Shown: piece after piece, positions 48,300-60,610 of the stretch | Numbering within the stretch: the stretch's first letter is position 1 | Layout: each line of letters opens with the position of its first letter | Source of the DNA: Scolanthus callimorphus | Taxonomy: Eukaryota > Cnidaria > Anthozoa > Actiniaria > Edwardsiidae | Direction: 5' to 3' | Assembly: GCA_033964015.1 (NCBI GenBank) | Contig: JAWWUD010000111.1 | Location: forward strand, 248,001 to 312,000 | DNA: 64,000 nucleotides | Translations under genes and position numbers: made by a program | The notes under the pieces: generated by a model | What the model was told of the DNA's origin: nothing | The model's database searches: none | The model's input: only the letters and a program-made list of their open reading frames with translations

Positions 48300-49370
48300 C
48301 ACTCTAGTGAACTAGTTCTTCGCAGCGCAATTGTAGAAAGAGGCTATGTGTATAGTGAACTAGTTCTCGTTCTACAAATGCACGCCACAAAACTAGTTCT
48401 CTATACACATAGCCTCGTTCTACAATTGCGCGTGAAAGAACTTGTTCACTATACACCTCGTTCTATAAATGCGCGTGAAAGAACTAGTTCACTATAACAC
48501 CTCGTTCTATAAATGCGCGTGAAAGAACTAGTTCACTATACACATAGCCTTGATCTATAATTGCGCTGGAAAGAACTAGTTCTCAATACACAGTCTCGTT
48601 TTACAATTGCGCAGGAAAGAACTAGTTCACTATACACATAGCCTCGTTCTACAAATGCGCTGCGAAGAACTAGTTCACTATACACATAGCCTCGTTCTAC
48701 AATTACGCTGGAAAGAACTAGTTCACTATACACATAGCCTCGTTCTACAATTGCGCGTGAAAGAACTAGTTCTCTATACACATAGCCTCGTTCTATAAAT
48801 GCGCGTGAAAGAACTAGTTCGCTATACACATAGTCTCGTTCTACAAACGCGCTGGAAAGAACTAGCTCACTATACACATAGTCTCGTTCTACAAACGCGC
48901 GTGAAAGAACTAGTTCACTATACACATAGCCTCATTCTAGAAAAGCGCTGCCAAGAACTAGTTTAGTATACACATAGCCTTGTTCTATAAATGCGCTGCG
49001 AAGAACTAGTTCACTAACATGAACAACAACAACCAAAGGTTGAGATTTATGTTAAACGCCGTTGAAAAATGGTGTTTTGCTGACGTTTCGAGCGTTTGCC
49101 CTTCGTCTTGAAAGAACTAGCTCACTATACATAGCCTCGTTCTATAAATGCGCGTGAAAGAACTAGTTCGCTATACACATAGTCTCGTTCTATAAATGCG
49201 CTGGAGGAAACTAGTTCTCATACACAGTCTACATCTACTAATGCGCAGGAAAGAACTAGTTCACTATACACATAGCCTCGTTCTACAAATGCACGCGAGA
49301 GAACTAGTTCACTATACACATAGCCTCGTTCTAAAAATGCGCGTGAAAGAACTAGTTCTCTATACACAAG
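48300..49370. repeat. 48-bp tandem array
   Basis: The unit CTCGTTCTACAAATGCGCGT GAAAGAACTAGTTCACTATA CACATAGC (48 bp) is repeated about 18-20 times with 5-15% divergence. The first copy or two (48300-48365) are in inverted orientation. Each unit includes the palindrome GAACTAGTTC. The array is interrupted at about 49015-49110 by unrelated sequence. Because 48 is divisible by 3, one frame stays open as a 16-residue repeat, which I do not take as evidence of coding. Confidence 0.9.
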
Positions 49371-49808
49371 TTGACGAGTTGACGCGTTGACAAGTTAAAG
49401 AGTTCATTTGACCAGTTGACGAGTTGACGCGTTGACCAGTTGACAAGTTGATGCGTTGACCAGTTGACCAGTTGACCAGTTGACGCGTTGACCAGTTGAC
49501 GCGTTGACCAGTTGACGAGTTGACGAGTTGACGAGTTGATGCGTTGACGAGTTAACAAGTTGACGCGTTGACCAGTTGACGAGTTGACAAGTTGATGCGT
49601 TGACCAGTTGACCAGTTGACGCGTTGACCAGTTGACCAGTTGACGAGTTGACAAGTTGATGCGTTGACCAGTTGACGCGTTGACCAGTTGACGAGTTGAC
49701 AAGTTGATGCGTTGACGAGTTGACAAGTTGATGCGTTGACGAGTTGACCAGTTGACCAGTTGACCAGTTGACGAGTTGACGAGTTGACAAGTTGACGAGT
49801 TGACCAGT
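49368..49808. repeat. 8-bp tandem array GTTGACNN
   Basis: About 54 contiguous octamers of the form GTTGAC plus a variable dinucleotide that is nearly always CA, GA, GC or AA, with GTTGATGC as a common variant. All three minus-strand frames are open, an effect of the 8-bp period. Octamers of the opposite orientation (GTCAAC with CG or AC between) occur at 47775-47910 at the other end of the same element. Confidence 0.9.
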
Positions 49809-50187
49809 TTTTGAAAAGGTGGAGCTATGTGCGAGGGGGTATTCTGCAGTCGCTCCAACTAGTTTATACTCTTACAAAGTAGCCATCAGAGTTGACACAA
49901 CACGCTGACTTATAAGACATGGAGCAAGTCTATTAAACAACCGGGGTCTTAAAATTAAGTGCCGTTTTCTTGCCATAAGAGCCATAGAGTTCTAGTGATG
50001 AGTTCTACAGTGATGGGTATTGCCTGCTTACAGCCGGGTGTTTTTATCGCGGAAAACCCGGTCCGTTCGTCGGGCGCCATCTTGGATTTTTTGCGCGCTG
50101 TCGATTTTTGTGCTCGCCCCGGGACCGCGCTACAAAAATCCAAGATAGCGGCATATCACAGATATCAGCGAATGAACCCGGGTGCTT

Positions 50188-50890
50188 ACCATTTGTCAAG
50201 GAAAACCGTTTGGTTTGGTCGGCGTCAAATGGTAATAAAAAAATATTCTGGTTACTGTTACTGTTATATTCTGGGTTTTTTTTTTGCGCATGTCCAAGAT
50301 GCCGGCCATTCAACTTTGTCACATGCCGCAATTTTGAGCATGGAAACAGGGCCAGCGAGAGACAATATCGCTCTTTGCTGTCACACTCGTAATTTGTGGC
50401 ATGGTTTTCGAACTTCCAGAAATCTTTGCTATCTACCATATTAACATTTTGTTGGCAGAATCCACACTTATCTTGCTGTCATGTTACGTTTCCTGCTTGG
50501 TCTCGATTCCATTCCAGTAAGAAAAAGAAGATGGCAAGCAATTGTGACAAAGGCAAATGATTTGCATATTGGTTTCGATCAGTTACCTTAAAAAATAGAA
50601 CTGGTTGGAGTGCTAATGAGAAAAAAAAAACATTCCAATCAGTTCAGAAAACAACCTGCTTGTTCCAATTGGAATACCAAAAAATTGCCAGTACCTATTC
50701 CATGCCGGATCCAGGGTTTGAAACGGCAAAATGTAGTCCCATGCCAAGACTAGGTTTATAGTAGCCCTATTGACAAATCTGGCTCTTCAAAACAGAAAAC
50801 ACACCCCCCTTTCCAAAATGCTGGATCCGCCCCTGCTATTTACACCAAAACTGGAATTTCCAGGAACTGTGGTATAATGGCAAGCACCCT
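50188..50890. mobile_element. GGGTGCTTAC family element (copy 2)
   Basis: The left part GGTGCTTACCATTTGTCAAG and the right end AATGGCAAGCACCC are inverted. The left part also matches the right terminus of the element at 18054-18513 (ACCATTTGTCAAGGAAAACC). The interior holds TTCCAATTGGAATACC-type palindromic words. Boundaries are approximate. Confidence 0.45.
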
Positions 50891-51025
50891 GGGTGTTGTT
50901 TCAACATTTCCATGGAAAGTGTTGAAAACTGCAAAAGGTACAGATATGTATATGGTTTGAAATCTCAAATCTCTGTTTTTTTTTCTGGATTTTCGATGGT
51001 CATACATAGGAGTAGGCATGCTGTA

Positions 51026-51207
51026 TAGAGCAGATTTCGTATGACTGTGAAAAGTACCGTGACACGGCGCGGTACTGTCGCGGTGGCGGTACGGAACCTG
51101 GCCTGCTGTAGATACCGAACGAAACCGCATAGTCGCAGCGCGGACACGGTTGCAGAGTGGTACAACTTTGTCGCGGAACTTTTCACAGTCATACGAAATC
51201 TGCTCTA
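51026..51207. mobile_element. GAGCAGATTTCG family MITE (copy 2)
   Basis: The ends TAGAGCAGATTTCGTATGAC and its complement include TA on both sides. The inverted ends extend through TGTGAAAAGT. Interior GCGGTGGCGGTACGGAACCT and CCTGCTGTAGATAC match the copy at 27902-28056. Confidence 0.8.
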
Positions 51208-52804
51208 TATTGCTGGGGGCCACCAAGCAGGCTGACCAGCAACACTAATATTTAGCTGACCCGTGGCACACTGTTTTTCAATCGCTCACAATTTTAATCA
51301 TCGTGATTGAACTTGGAGATTTAGGATCATTTGGGATGTCCCGTCAAGGAGCCTGAACAAAACGATGAGACTGAAACCTTGCAAGGCAGTCTGGCTGAAA
51401 AAGCAACAGCAACAGCAATCCCAAAGCAACAGCTGCCCCCTGTTGAAATAACAACTTGGACTTTTGAGACAAGTTAATGAAGACATACAGTCGTAGCACC
51501 ACTGAAATCTCACATATCCCTTCATAATACCCTATGAGCAATGGTTTCCTCCTCTCTTAGGGAGGAATGAGAATGGTTATGCTGAAGAAAATCCAGTATT
51601 TTTACTTTTTCTTTGAACTAAAATGGTACACTGAAGAAGGTATTTTACGACTGAGGAGTATTTTTTAGGGTGGAATTTTTCTGACCAGGTACATTTTTTA
51701 GGGCGGAAATTTGGGCTTCCTTATGGTCATCACAACCACTTTAACCTTGAAGTACCTCCCTGGACTGAATGGTTTCCAGTAATGCTCAGAGTCCAGCAGT
51801 GTTGTACAATCTTGTCATGCTCTTCCTCTTGCTATGGCCTTGATGATCATGCACAAAACTACAGCAGACAAAGCCTGGGGTGGGTACTCCTTACAAGAGC
51901 TATACGGGTATGTGCCGCCAAACGGGGTCCCGATTTCTTCTTCCAGCCGATAGAACAGGGTATCGTTTAGGAACCGTCCTCTAGAACGGGTATGATAATG
52001 AAAACCACCCAGTGAAATCTTCAAGGAAGCGACCCGGCGGTCACGTATTGTTTTATTAAATGTTAAGAATTCAACAAGCTTTAACATTCTATTACAGATA
52101 AAACCATAACATGTAAGCAACAACAATTTTGATCTACAGGTATCATTAATTTCTCTTTCCAAGTTACCCCCCCCCCCCCCAAAAAAAATATATATATATA
52201 TATAGAGCGAAAACTGTTAGATTCAATTCTGCTGAGAATTTTTGGCTGAAAATAAACTATTTTGTTCTTTTTATCTGTTTTTAGAAATATTTTAAATTGA
52301 AATGGTGTCAAAGCTGATACTTCCCAATTCGGTGAATTATTTGAAAAATTACAGTTTCTAGAAAATCCAAGATGGTAGCCATTTTGGATGTCTCTTTAGA
52401 CCCCCAGACAGATCAGGTAGATAGATATCTTTAATAGCTATAGTCTATAGCCCCCAGCAGCGACATATCTCATAATATGTACATCATCTTGTAGAACTAG
52501 CTGTTACTTTTCTGTCAAATGTAGAATAGTGTTTTAAAACCTTAATACAACCAAAACCCAGAGTGGCGGGCCCCTCCAACCCCTTGTACCACAGTGGGGG
52601 TTAGCTTGTATATCCGAGGGTGAATCTTCCTAGGCCCATAACCAGCTTGAGTCAAACAAGGCACTTGCCTCAGTAAAAATGATGTAAAAATGATGCCAAG
52701 CAATGAGCTTCAGGAGCCACCAGCAGTTTTATAATTCCAAAATTGAGTCTATTTTTCGTAATTTAGCATACAATGGCTAACTTTGCCTCGTTAATGTTTT
52801 TAAG

Positions 52805-52947
52805 CAATTATTGGATGAGGTTTTTGTGATTTCCAGAATAAACAATGTCGAGACAGGTGGAATCAGGCGAGGCCGTGAGGCCGAGCCTGATTCCATTGGC
52901 GAGACATTGTTTATTCTGGAAATCACAAAAAACGAATTCAATAATTG
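52805..52947. mobile_element. Palindromic MITE, 143 bp
   Basis: CAATTATTG...TTTTTGTGATTTCCAGAATA and its complement form arms of about 65 bp around AGGCGAGGCCGTGAGGCC. Non-coding. Confidence 0.75.
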
Positions 52948-53176
52948 TTTTATTATACATTGATTTTTTTTTCTGTCAAGCAATTTCCTTTACACAAGCG
53001 CCTTGTTAGATAGGGAAAACATTCAAGTGCTCTAGTCCCATTATGCATTGCGCGCGTAGGATCTGATTCTTGGAGACCCTCAAAGTGCGTGATTCCCAAA
53101 GTAAAGCGCGCGCTTTTAGCCAATCAGAATCGAGATAGTGAGTACAATGTATAATAAATCTAATTATGGCCCTGTA

Positions 53177-53479
53177 AAGGCCGCCACACACGGGCCGATT
53201 CTGTCGTGAGATATCGCGCGCCGCCGATTTTTCGTCGCAAGACAAAAAAATCCTGACTGATCGGCTCGAGTGTGGTGACCCGCGACGAGCTTACGACAAG
53301 ATTTTTCGTCCGCTCGTCTTATCAAACATTTTTGATTTTCAAATCGTCGCCGACAAAAAATCGGCTCGTGTGTGGCGGCGCGCGATATCTTGTCGTAAGC
53401 TCGTCGCGAGTCACCACCGAGCCGATCAGTCAGGATTTGTTGTCTTGCGACGAAAAATCGGCCCGTGTGTGGTGGCCTT
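53177..53479. mobile_element. Palindromic MITE, 303 bp
   Basis: The ends AAGGCCGCCACACACGGGCC and GGCCCGTGTGTGGTGGCCTT are inverted. Sub-copies of the terminus (CGGCTCGTGTGTGGCGGCG at about 53362, CGGCTCGAGTGTGGTGAC at about 53262) make a multi-stem structure rich in CGATTTTTCGTCG. Non-coding. Confidence 0.75.
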
Positions 53480-54751
53480 AAGTCTTCATTTCTCCCTAGG
53501 AACACATTCACCAAGGAACGTCATGTAATGGAAATGCTGTTAAAAAAACAGTAGTTTGAAGAAAAAAAATAACCTGCCATTTTCGTGAATAAATTACCTA
53601 GCTTTCGTGTCCATAGAAGTACTTAACATAATCAAAGGGAATTGTTGTTTGCAATTAAATTTAAAAACAAACAAACCATTTGTAGTCCAGAGCCATGTGA
53701 GTAAAATAATAAATTAAAACTTATTTGCCAAGTGACCCAAATTCTAACTGTGCCAAGAAAGGAACATTTACAAGGGATTAGTGCTTCCTACAGTGTATTG
53801 TGTACGTGTTTACGTTTATGAACACGTCAAAATAAACACTGGAGTATAAACATTTAACTTTTTTATCCACTTCAGATCTCAATCTTTTTTTCTTTTATAT
53901 GAGTGTAACATTTTATGTTAAGAATTAATATGGTTTCTTTTTCAGCATTACAAAAAATTAGCATATATTTCTAAATTTTAAACAATGTGCTTCAAGCTGC
54001 ATGGTGTAAATTTTATCACAGTTCGATGAGTCAATACTAGTTGGAGTTAGCGTTTCAAATGCTGGTATATTTACATTGTATCATGTTAAAAATTCCTCTT
54101 CTAGTGTCAATATCTTTTAAAAGTATTCAAAAACAAAACTTCACTCTTATTCTTAGAATTAATTAACTTCATATTGATGTGTTTTCACTATATCGCCACC
54201 TTGAAATTTCCATGTGATCAGTTTGTTCTGTTTCACCCCTGAATAGAGTAACCCTAAAAGCATGCTTAGGTAGCTTTTTGTTGTCCCAATCTTTTGTTAG
54301 TAGAAAATAACGCTTTTCTTCTGTGGCATATTGTTCTCACACTCTTTGTGCCTGTCTAGCAGGTGCCTGTCTATTTGAAAATGATAAGCAATTCAGAAAC
54401 GCTATACTACGAAAAGAGAAACCGTATTGATAAATACGCCGCAAATGCTCCCTAAGCTATACATTATCTTCTAAGCCGTTGTTTCCTGATATTAGTCATC
54501 AAAAACATGATTTACAAATGCGATTTACAAGTGTTTGTGGTTTCCAGAAAGCGAACATTCCGCGAATCACACTGGTTTGTGATAAGAACATTAGGAACTA
54601 GCGTGACATCTCTCGCAACGGGTGTATTATGTAAATTTGATGGCCAACCAGTCAATCTAACTCAGGGAGAATACAAATGTGCCGGCAAACGGGAACATCG
54701 GTTAGTTTCGCCAGATAATTTTCAAGACTTCGCCCTAATCGGCTCGGGATA
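53480..54751. other. Upstream region of the Dispatched-like gene
   Basis: AT-rich to about 54450, then a stretch with an 81-codon frame at 54507-54752 whose TAA overlaps the ATG at 54752 (TAATG). That frame has no recognisable domain and is probably 5' leader sequence. The promoter should lie here; no clear TATA box was identified. Confidence 0.4.
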
Positions 54752-56446
54752 ATGACTGCCTACATCTTCAGATTGATTGTACAAAGACCTAAACTCTGTT
54801 TTGTGAGTAATAATCCCTCGTTTAATATATTTTACCCTCGCCACGCCGAATTCTCTTTGAGAGTTCTCTTCTATTCATATTCCTTCGTGTTCCATTCTGT
54901 TTTTCTAGGTTTGCTTCTAGGGGCGCATTTCGCCCTAATAATCACCACTGCTGGCTTGTATTTCTCTGGGTATGATATACTCCCTGCCGATTTTACCCAA
55001 GTTCCATTGAACCTTGAAAGCGACGAGCGAAAACTAAGAGCTGACGCATGGAAATTTGTCCGTCAAGATTCGCGAGTTACGCTCAACCCTGCTGTGGTAG
55101 GCGACCAGAAGGAAAGAAGTGTTCGCAGAGATGTGATGGAAATTGTCTACGAAACTCGGGAGGGAAATGTCTTCAGTAGGGGAAATTTAAAGGTCATTCA
55201 AAATACAGAAAAAGAGATTTTCAATAACAAGATTTACAGGGAGCACCTTTGCTTGCTGGCGGGAAAAACAAAATGCCAACCTCCTATGTCAATATTGAGA
55301 TTTTTTGACGGGAGTTTGAGGAGTATTCATCCAGATTTCTACGATCCTGAATTTAGGAGAATTCCTAGGGTGCTCGGACGAGCGAGACAAATTAATTTTA
55401 CTCGCGCTTTGCTGATGTTCCATCTGGCGAAAGACGCTGTAATCAGCTCGAAGGACAACAAAGCAAAATCGCACTATACTCGTTCTCTGTTTCTCATCGG
55501 CGCTCCTCTGAAAGGGTTCTTGAATACGGAAGATAGGCCCGAAAAACAGTGGGATGAAACTCAGGAATATGCGACAAAAGCCTTCGCAGATCAACTCCAC
55601 AAAAAATACAAAGATGGCCTCGGTTCAATGAGGATGTATTATTTCCTCATTGCGTTGTTTTTTAATTCCATTTCTCAACAAGTCATATACGACCTTCTCT
55701 TGGCCGGCGCTAGCTTTACGTTCATCTTTCTCTTCATGTTATTTCAAACGCAGTCAATATGGATAACAAGTTGGGCTGTATTTAGCATCCTTAGTTGCTT
55801 CTTCGGGGCGAACTTTGTTTACAGAATGATTTTAGACTGTCGATACATCGGGATCTTCCACGTTCTCTCGGTATTCATTATTCTAGGGATCGGCGCTGAT
55901 GATGTCTTTGTTTTCCTCGATACCTGGAGGGGATCGGATGAGCGCGCGTTCTCCAATCTTGCAGCTAAACTTTCTTTCGTCTATCGCCGAGCAGCAAGCG
56001 CCATGTTTATAACTTCGGTTACAACTATAGTGGCTTTCACTACAAGTGTCTTTTCTCCGTTATTAGGAGTCTCGACATTTGGGATATTTTCTGCTTTACT
56101 AGTCTTCGTCAATTATTGCTCGGTAGTTACTTTCTTTCCTACGGTTGTAATAACATATGAGCTTTACTGGAAAGACTGGCGATGGAATTGCTTTACATCA
56201 TTAGGCTGGACCGAAGCCCAAACTGCGGAGAATGAAATTAGAGAAGTCGATACCAGAGAAGTTGAGATGAGCTGGCAGGAGAAATTCCAGCAGCCCCACA
56301 AAGTCATCGTGAAATTTTTTGGAGGTGCTTTCTTTAACAAAGTCGTTGGGCATAAAATCCTTAGATGGGTTATTATTGGATTTTTTGCATTTGTTATATC
56401 CGTATCCATCTTTTTCGCCGTCCAGCTACAACCCGACGAAGACCAG

Positions 56447-58816
56447 GTAAGACGGCAGGTGTAAATGAACGATAAACATTTCTATTTAGCGATAAGTCTG
56501 TCTTCGTCTGTCCTATGTCTGAGACGGATAATAGTGCCTCTTATGTTTAAGAAGCTGAGAGTGAAAGGTCAGCTTAAGCCCGAGCAAATTTCCTATGCTT
56601 TGGTATTGTCTTCCCATTTTAATGGGAGGAGAATGTGGTGTTTTGAGAATTAAACCTAAGTATATCTGCTCTGTGAAACATTTTTAAATTACCAGCTGTA
56701 AATACTGAGGCCTAGTACTTCAATGATGCCTTATATATCCGTGCTAAACGAACTTTAGCATTACTTCGCTATTTAGCTTGGGTTTAGCAAATCGCTTTAA
56801 CGTGTGAGTAAAAAAAAAAAACGTTTTCAATTTCAATAGCAGTTTCATAATTCATTACTCGTCATTTCACAAACCACCTTTTCAATTTTAATTCTTTGCG
56901 GCGAGTTTTCTTAGTGAATAGATGATAAATTTTAGATTTCCTTTTTTTACTGCATTTCTCTCAGAAAGACTTTTGACCTCCGGATACAATGCATTTTAAT
57001 ATTTGCCGCAGGGAAAATAGCAAAGCACCTGCAAACAAATGTTATGTTATAATGATAATATAGGGGTTAGCGAGCTACTTGTTTATACCCCGAAACTTTT
57101 TGCCCAACAAACATGAAAATGGCAATTAAGCTGGTATTATTAACTCCTTTATTCTCTCGACTAAAACTTTCGTCTACATAGTCTAGTATGCGTCATTCTG
57201 ATGTCTAAATGCCAATAATGCCTCTAGCATTTATAGAGAAACGCCGCTTGACATAAAAGTATTCTTGGAAATCTCGTGCTGTGCCTAGTTTTTTTATGGG
57301 TGAATGTAAAATTTCTTATTTATTTTCATATATTTTTTTATCAAATATCATTCGTTGGTATTTCAACATTGAGTCAGCAGGAGCTTCTTCGAAAAACTAG
57401 AAGATTATTGCGAGTGTGTGACAAACATAACTTACAGTTTTTAGGCCGACTGCCTATAGTTATTGTTGTTGGTATTAGTTAAAGTTAAAGTTTGAACGAA
57501 CTTCAATTAAACTTTGTTTGTCTTCAGAAATTATGTCAGATTGATGCTACCAGATATATAGAAAACTTGAGTAGGAGTATTCTACTTATTTTAAACGCTT
57601 TGGAAAGACCCCGGCCGAATTATCAATCCTCTTTGTTTTATAAGATTTACGAGCAGACAAAACACGAGTTTACTCGTTGAAAGTTTTATAGTGTGGCCGT
57701 GGGGCATTTATATATAAACTACCGGAACTAGTACTTTGGTATATTCTTTTTGATAATTTTTGAGTGTTTGAGTGGAAAAGTCTGATCTTGTGGAAGATAT
57801 TAATTATCTCCCCAATGGCAATAATAGAGGACGAGAGTAGTTTTAAATGGAACAGGAAAGGTGGATAAAACAAGTAACAGCAAGATTCTCGAAAAGGAAA
57901 TTGAAAAACTTTTTTTTACATTCTCAAGGCACCTGCGCTATGGAGTTAAATATATTTAAAAAGCTCGATTTAGCGGCCTTTTGGGACGCCCCCCACGGAA
58001 AATAGAAAATAGACTTTCTAGGCTCAAAAATAAGTTGTATTACATATTTAGTTATTCAGGTTAAGAGTTTTGATAAAAGTCTGGTCTAAGACGAGGAATT
58101 TGGACTGAGGACCTTTGTGTAGTACCGCGTGTAGGAAATCACGTGAACAGTTTTAATGAGAGAGTTTCCACCTCCTTAGAGGCGAGATTAATTACCACAA
58201 TTACCACTTGCTGACCTGAATTGGCCACGTGGAGCGCGAAATTTTCATTTCTCACAAATTTCTACATTTCACTGATTGAACAACGAAAGCCACTTTTGCC
58301 AAAATGATGAATGTTGCGGGAAGCTTCATGTTTGATTTTTCTTAAACAGAGCGCGCTACAGATTTACTATTCTTTCAATGAAAATATTTGAAGGTTGCCT
58401 TTGGCTAGTTTATCAGAAAACACAACCTAAGGCTATAGGCAAACCAATTCAACATTTGATGGTGAAGTAATTTATCAAAAACGCGACGGCGTGTTTCATC
58501 AGGATTTGAAAACCCTGAGAAGTTCGTTGAAAAGCCAGCCATATATTTTGGTCGTGAATTTTTCAGTTTTACCTTAAAAGATACCAATAAGGGCGTGCCG
58601 CAATTTTTTTTTACCGTTTGGCCGCTAGATCCCTAAAAGATACCAATCTCCCTTGATCTTATAATGCAGATCAAGATCACCCCTAAAAGACACCAAAACC
58701 CGTAGTGATTTTAACCCCTGAAAGATACGACGATCGTTCAGGCCAAAAATATAGGAGTCCCCTCCCCCTCGGGCTTCAGTGTACTCATGAAAACCGCTAT
58801 TGTTTCGCCACCACAG
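56447..58816 (+). other. Intron 1 of the Dispatched-like gene
   Basis: A 2.37 kb GT-AG intron. Mostly AT-rich with no exon. The last 200 bp contains a CCCCTAAAAGATACC dispersed repeat (58625-58770). Confidence 0.7.
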
Positions 58817-59194
58817 GTAGCCGTGTGGGGTAAAGGGACCAACTGGTACAGCATCAAGAAGCTTCGCCGCCTGGCCTTCAGACCGAGCCAAGAGGATGAA
58901 GTCATTATAGTGAACCTTATTTGGGGGTTGAAGCCTCAAGACCGGAGCTCATGTCACTTCACGGACTACAAGTGCCGGGGGAAAACCGTGTTTGATCACA
59001 GCTTTGATATGAACCCACCGCCTTGCCAAGTAGCTATGTTGGTACGTGAAATATTTCACACACCACGGATCACGATCTATTGAAAATTCGACTTCGGATT
59101 TCTGATTCTAATAACCGCAACTACGGATTGTGCCGATTGTTGACGCCGAAAAGCATTAGAGCGGCTTTCGGATTAGTATCGAACACAAAACACA

Positions 59195-59515
59195 AAGTAA
59201 ATACACTTAGCCAATCAGAAGCGAGACAAATTCAACAACTGACCAATCAGGGGACGAAGTAAATACACTTAGCCAATCAGAAGGGAGACAAATTCAACAA
59301 CTGACCCATCAGGGGACGTAGTAAATAAACTTAACCAATCAGAAGGGAGACAAATTCAACAACTGACCAATCAGGGGACGAAGTAAATACACTTAGCCAA
59401 TCAGAAGCGAGACAAATTCAACAACTGACCAATCAGAGGACGAAGTAAATATACTTAGCCAATCAGAAACGAGACAAATTCAACAACTGACCAATCAGGG
59501 GACGAAGTAAAGTAG
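59195..59515. repeat. 62-bp minisatellite with CCAAT boxes
   Basis: Five near-identical units of about 62 bp, each with ACTTAGCCAATCAGAAG, GAGACAAATTCAACAACTGA and CCAATCAGGGGACGAAGTAA. Each unit has two CCAATCAG words. In intron 2 of the Dispatched-like gene. A single related copy lies at 5890-6000. Confidence 0.85.
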
Positions 59516-60610
59516 TACGACTTGCGTTAAGTCGTGACCCAAGAAAACAAAAGTCGCTGGTTTTCGATTTTTCTTCGCCTTCTGAATGGCCGACTAAACA
59601 AAGACTTCAACTTACAATAAACGCAAGTCTAACTTTTGACATATCATCATTAGTTGCCTCTGAGCTTTAATTTGATTCCACTTTTTAATCGCCGACTAGT
59701 TTTGATGTTGATACATTACTATACATGTTAATATATATATATTTTTTCAGGAGTTTTGCCAAGATATCAAGAACCTTCCCAAAAGAGAAGTAAACAAGCT
59801 CCGAATTCGACGGAACGCAGTCACTGGTGAAATTGAAGTCCATTGTTTCGTCCATCGGATGAATGAGTTCTACAAGGTATGTCCATTTCATATGCTGTAA
59901 GATATGAAATTGAATAGCCGGTGTTTACCTTCGCCCATTTTTTGTCATTATTTACCCTCGGTAACCGTCGATACTTCGAAAGTTTCATCAATCAATCGCT
60001 GTCATTTTAGCCAAATACCATTGAAAGACCCGAGGCGAGGAACGCGGGCTCCCTGTGGTTACCGCAATCCCATAATGCAAAGCCGGCGGGAAAAAATAGC
60101 GGATGGATAGAGAATTTCAGTCGCTTGAATCCCTGCAAGTTTTGGCCAAAATAATACTTTTTTCGATTAAGGTTTGTCCAAGTTCCTATTAGATCTAGAT
60201 AATATATGGTAAGTGATATCCTGCAAGTGATACAGACTTGATTTTGACCGCAACAGCTCCAAAATCGACAGTTTTTATTACTTTGTTTGATATGTAAGCG
60301 CACACTTAGGACGTGTTCCCTGCGCGTATTTGTCGGCCTTAGCTATCTTAGTGTATGTAACCATTTTTGGATTGTTTCATATTTCAGGAAGAAGCTAAGA
60401 AACCTATCTACCCTAACAACACCGTGCTCACCTTGCCAACAAACGCTGCCAAGGCAAAGTCCCTCATGCGTTACCATGGAGACATGTTCAACACATCACG
60501 CTTGACCGATTCCTACTATAGATATTACGAGGTACGTCCTAGTACACCCACTCTCCATTGCGATTTCTACATGTGTGAACGTCCCTAGCATATGCCGGGG
60601 ATCGCGTCTG

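Larger units (their letters stand above)
47710..49863. mobile_element. 2.15 kb inverted-repeat element carrying two satellite arrays
   Basis: Left end AACTAGTTGG then GACTGCAGAATACCCCCTCG; the right end is the inverted complement (about 40 bp with minor differences). TAT flanks both sides as a possible 3-bp duplication. Inside are short GTCAAC octamers (47775-47910), a 48-bp tandem array (48300-49370) and an 8-bp array (49368-49808). No transposase frame. Superfamily unknown. Confidence 0.8.
49864..53176. other. Intergenic DNA dominated by repeats
   Basis: No gene. Besides the elements listed separately, it contains a C-tract then A-tract and TA microsatellite at 52166-52203, and TTTTTTAGGG-type dispersed repeat fragments at 51655-51710 and 51885-52010. 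Confidence 0.5.

Noticed and set aside
48536..48925. Long minus-strand frame of 16-residue repeats (ELVLSRAFVERGYVYS type)
   Set aside because: The frame is open only because the DNA repeat is 48 bp. No start context, splice sites or domain; copies diverge without sparing codon positions.
48300..49808. CRISPR-like appearance of regular repeats
   Set aside because: There are no unique spacers: whole units repeat, no cas genes exist, and the surrounding genes are animal genes with introns.
49352..49858. Long S/T/Q/L/V/N repeat frames across the GTTGAC array
   Set aside because: An 8-bp repeat without stops keeps all frames open. Overlapping frames are open at the same time, which argues against coding.
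50965..51226. Overlapping frames with basic residues on both strands
   Set aside because: They coincide with the GAGCAGATTTCG MITE and its inverted ends.
54507..54752. 81-codon frame ending TAATG at the Dispatched-like start
   Set aside because: No domain or splice link. Stop-start overlap of this kind is not meaningful coupling in an animal gene; probably 5' leader.
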